From Clostridiales bacterium UBA1752 (GTDB lineage Bacteria; Bacillota; Clostridia; Oscillospirales; CAG-382), in the NCBI GenBank assembly GCA_002314835.1, contig DCHM01000024.1, positions 98,398 through 132,153 of the forward strand: a DNA stretch of 33,756 nucleotides, written 5' to 3'. Position 1 is the stretch's first letter; every line of letters starts with the position of its first letter. Positions 33,424-33,756 of this stretch are shown here, piece after piece. The notes below the pieces were generated by a model. The model did not search any database and was not told the DNA's origin. It saw nothing but the letters and a program-made list of their open reading frames with translations. The position numbers were made by a program, and so were the translations under genes.

Positions 33424-33650
33424 ATACTCAAGAGATATTTCGGCAAATAAGCAAAGTGCTTGCAATACATAGAAAAACAGCACTTTTTAGCACCAAAACA
33501 GCATAGTCATTATGAGAGAGCTTAGTGATAAGTTCTCTCTTTTTTGTGGCAAAAAAGTGGCAATCACAAGCATTAAAAAAGCCAAAACCGGCGGCACTGC
33601 CAAAAATCAAGCGCATTATATCGCAAAAGACTTGATTTGTAAGCGGCTTT
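33424..33650 (+). repeat. Right copy of the direct repeat, carrying a rubrerythrin tail
   Basis: Starts 9 bases after the giant gene stop with ATA CTC AAG AGA TAT TTC GGC AAA TAA, the last eight codons and stop of rubrerythrin, then the same non-coding tail and terminator as at 26738. Substitutions are scattered (for example the hairpin loop TAG to AAG, and several in the stretch around 33574-33592). It lacks the AT expansion. The rubrerythrin codons here are a non-functional fragment, in the frame of the giant gene but after its TAG and a further TAA (33421-33423). Confidence 0.9.
33514..33545 (+). terminator. Rho-independent terminator after the giant gene (GNRA loop)
   Basis: Same 11-pair stem as at 26840, with GTGA in place of GCAA as tetraloop, then six T (33540-33545). 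It would end the giant-gene transcript. Confidence 0.88.
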
Positions 33651-33683
33651 TGGGAAAATTGCTGTTGTTTTTCTTGCGCCGGG

Positions 33684-33712
33684 TTGACGATTTGAAAAAC
33701 TACTGCTATAAG
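33684..33712 (+). promoter_or_regulatory. Promoter reading out of the right edge
   Basis: TTGACG (33684-33689), 17-base spacer, TATAAG (33707-33712) with TGC before the -10 box (extended -10). It lies just outside the right repeat. The gene it would drive is outside the window; the remaining 44 bases hold no start I can support. Confidence 0.6.
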
Positions 33713-33756
33713 CGGCAAAACACAAAAGGCAATTGACTTTTTCGCACTGATATGAT

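Noticed and set aside
26738..33650. Composite transposon or IS-flanked element
   Set aside because: The flanking repeats encode no transposase and lack terminal inverted repeats; no integrase or recombinase is inside.
33512..33736. Plus-strand frame of 74 codons in the right repeat
   Set aside because: It starts in the terminator stem, has no SD and no equivalent full frame in the left copy.
1..33756. CRISPR array, tRNA or rRNA genes
   Set aside because: No regularly spaced short repeats, no cloverleaf with conserved arms and no rRNA-like stretches were seen on either strand.

Overview
The window looks like chromosome of an anaerobic Bacillota bacterium, probably an uncultured gut-type Clostridia. 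The evidence is gene content: an ECF transporter core, a ClpE-type unfoldase, a flavodiiron protein, a rubredoxin-first rubrerythrin, NagA next to a ROK protein, and DUF1858/DUF4037/DUF5711 proteins. GGAGG-type ribosome sites and clean TTGACA-17-TATAAT promoters agree. The taxonomic placement is an inference. I see no rRNA, tRNA, CRISPR array, transposase or integrase.

Region 1 (1-16.2 kb, minus strand). A 5'-complete, 3'-cut threonyl-tRNA synthetase without a TGS domain has its own consensus promoter. Ahead of it is a tight run of 16 co-directional genes starting at one promoter before ruvC: ruvC-ruvA-ruvB, an RlmI-like methyltransferase, ecfA1-ecfA2-ecfT, truA, a DUF5711 protein, a CvpA-like protein, a PgsA-like phosphatidyltransferase, clpE, a strongly degenerate P-type ATPase, a DUF1858 protein, mscL and a BadF-type amino-sugar kinase. 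Spacing is from 4-base (once 19-base) overlaps to 35 bases, so read-through over about 15 kb is plausible.

Region 2 (16.2-22.6 kb). A membrane GGDEF protein (minus) is divergent from a lone acyl carrier protein gene. Then come nagA and an overlapping ROK-family gene (amino-sugar catabolism). Convergent to these is a three-gene unit: metF, a methyltetrahydrofolate:corrinoid methyltransferase and a small membrane protein. Promoters and hairpin terminators can be read for most of these units.

Region 3 (22.6-26.8 kb, plus strand). This is an oxygen/peroxide defence block: a flavodiiron protein fused to flavin reductase and rubredoxin domains, a TPR protein with a His/Cys N terminus, a DUF4037 protein and a rubrerythrin.

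Region 4 (26.7-33.8 kb). A 2051-codon gene for a giant N-terminally anchored surface protein is bracketed by two near-identical direct repeats of about 230 bases. Each repeat contains the last eight codons and stop of rubrerythrin plus a terminator. The repeat period is 6686 bases, so the giant gene looks like a cassette inserted at, or duplicated with, the rubrerythrin 3' end. The giant gene is itself modular: a central AT-rich stretch and a block of five degenerate repeats of about 62-78 residues.

The two strongest points for follow-up are the P-type ATPase, which has lost nearly every catalytic motif while keeping its fold, and the repeat-bracketed giant-protein cassette.
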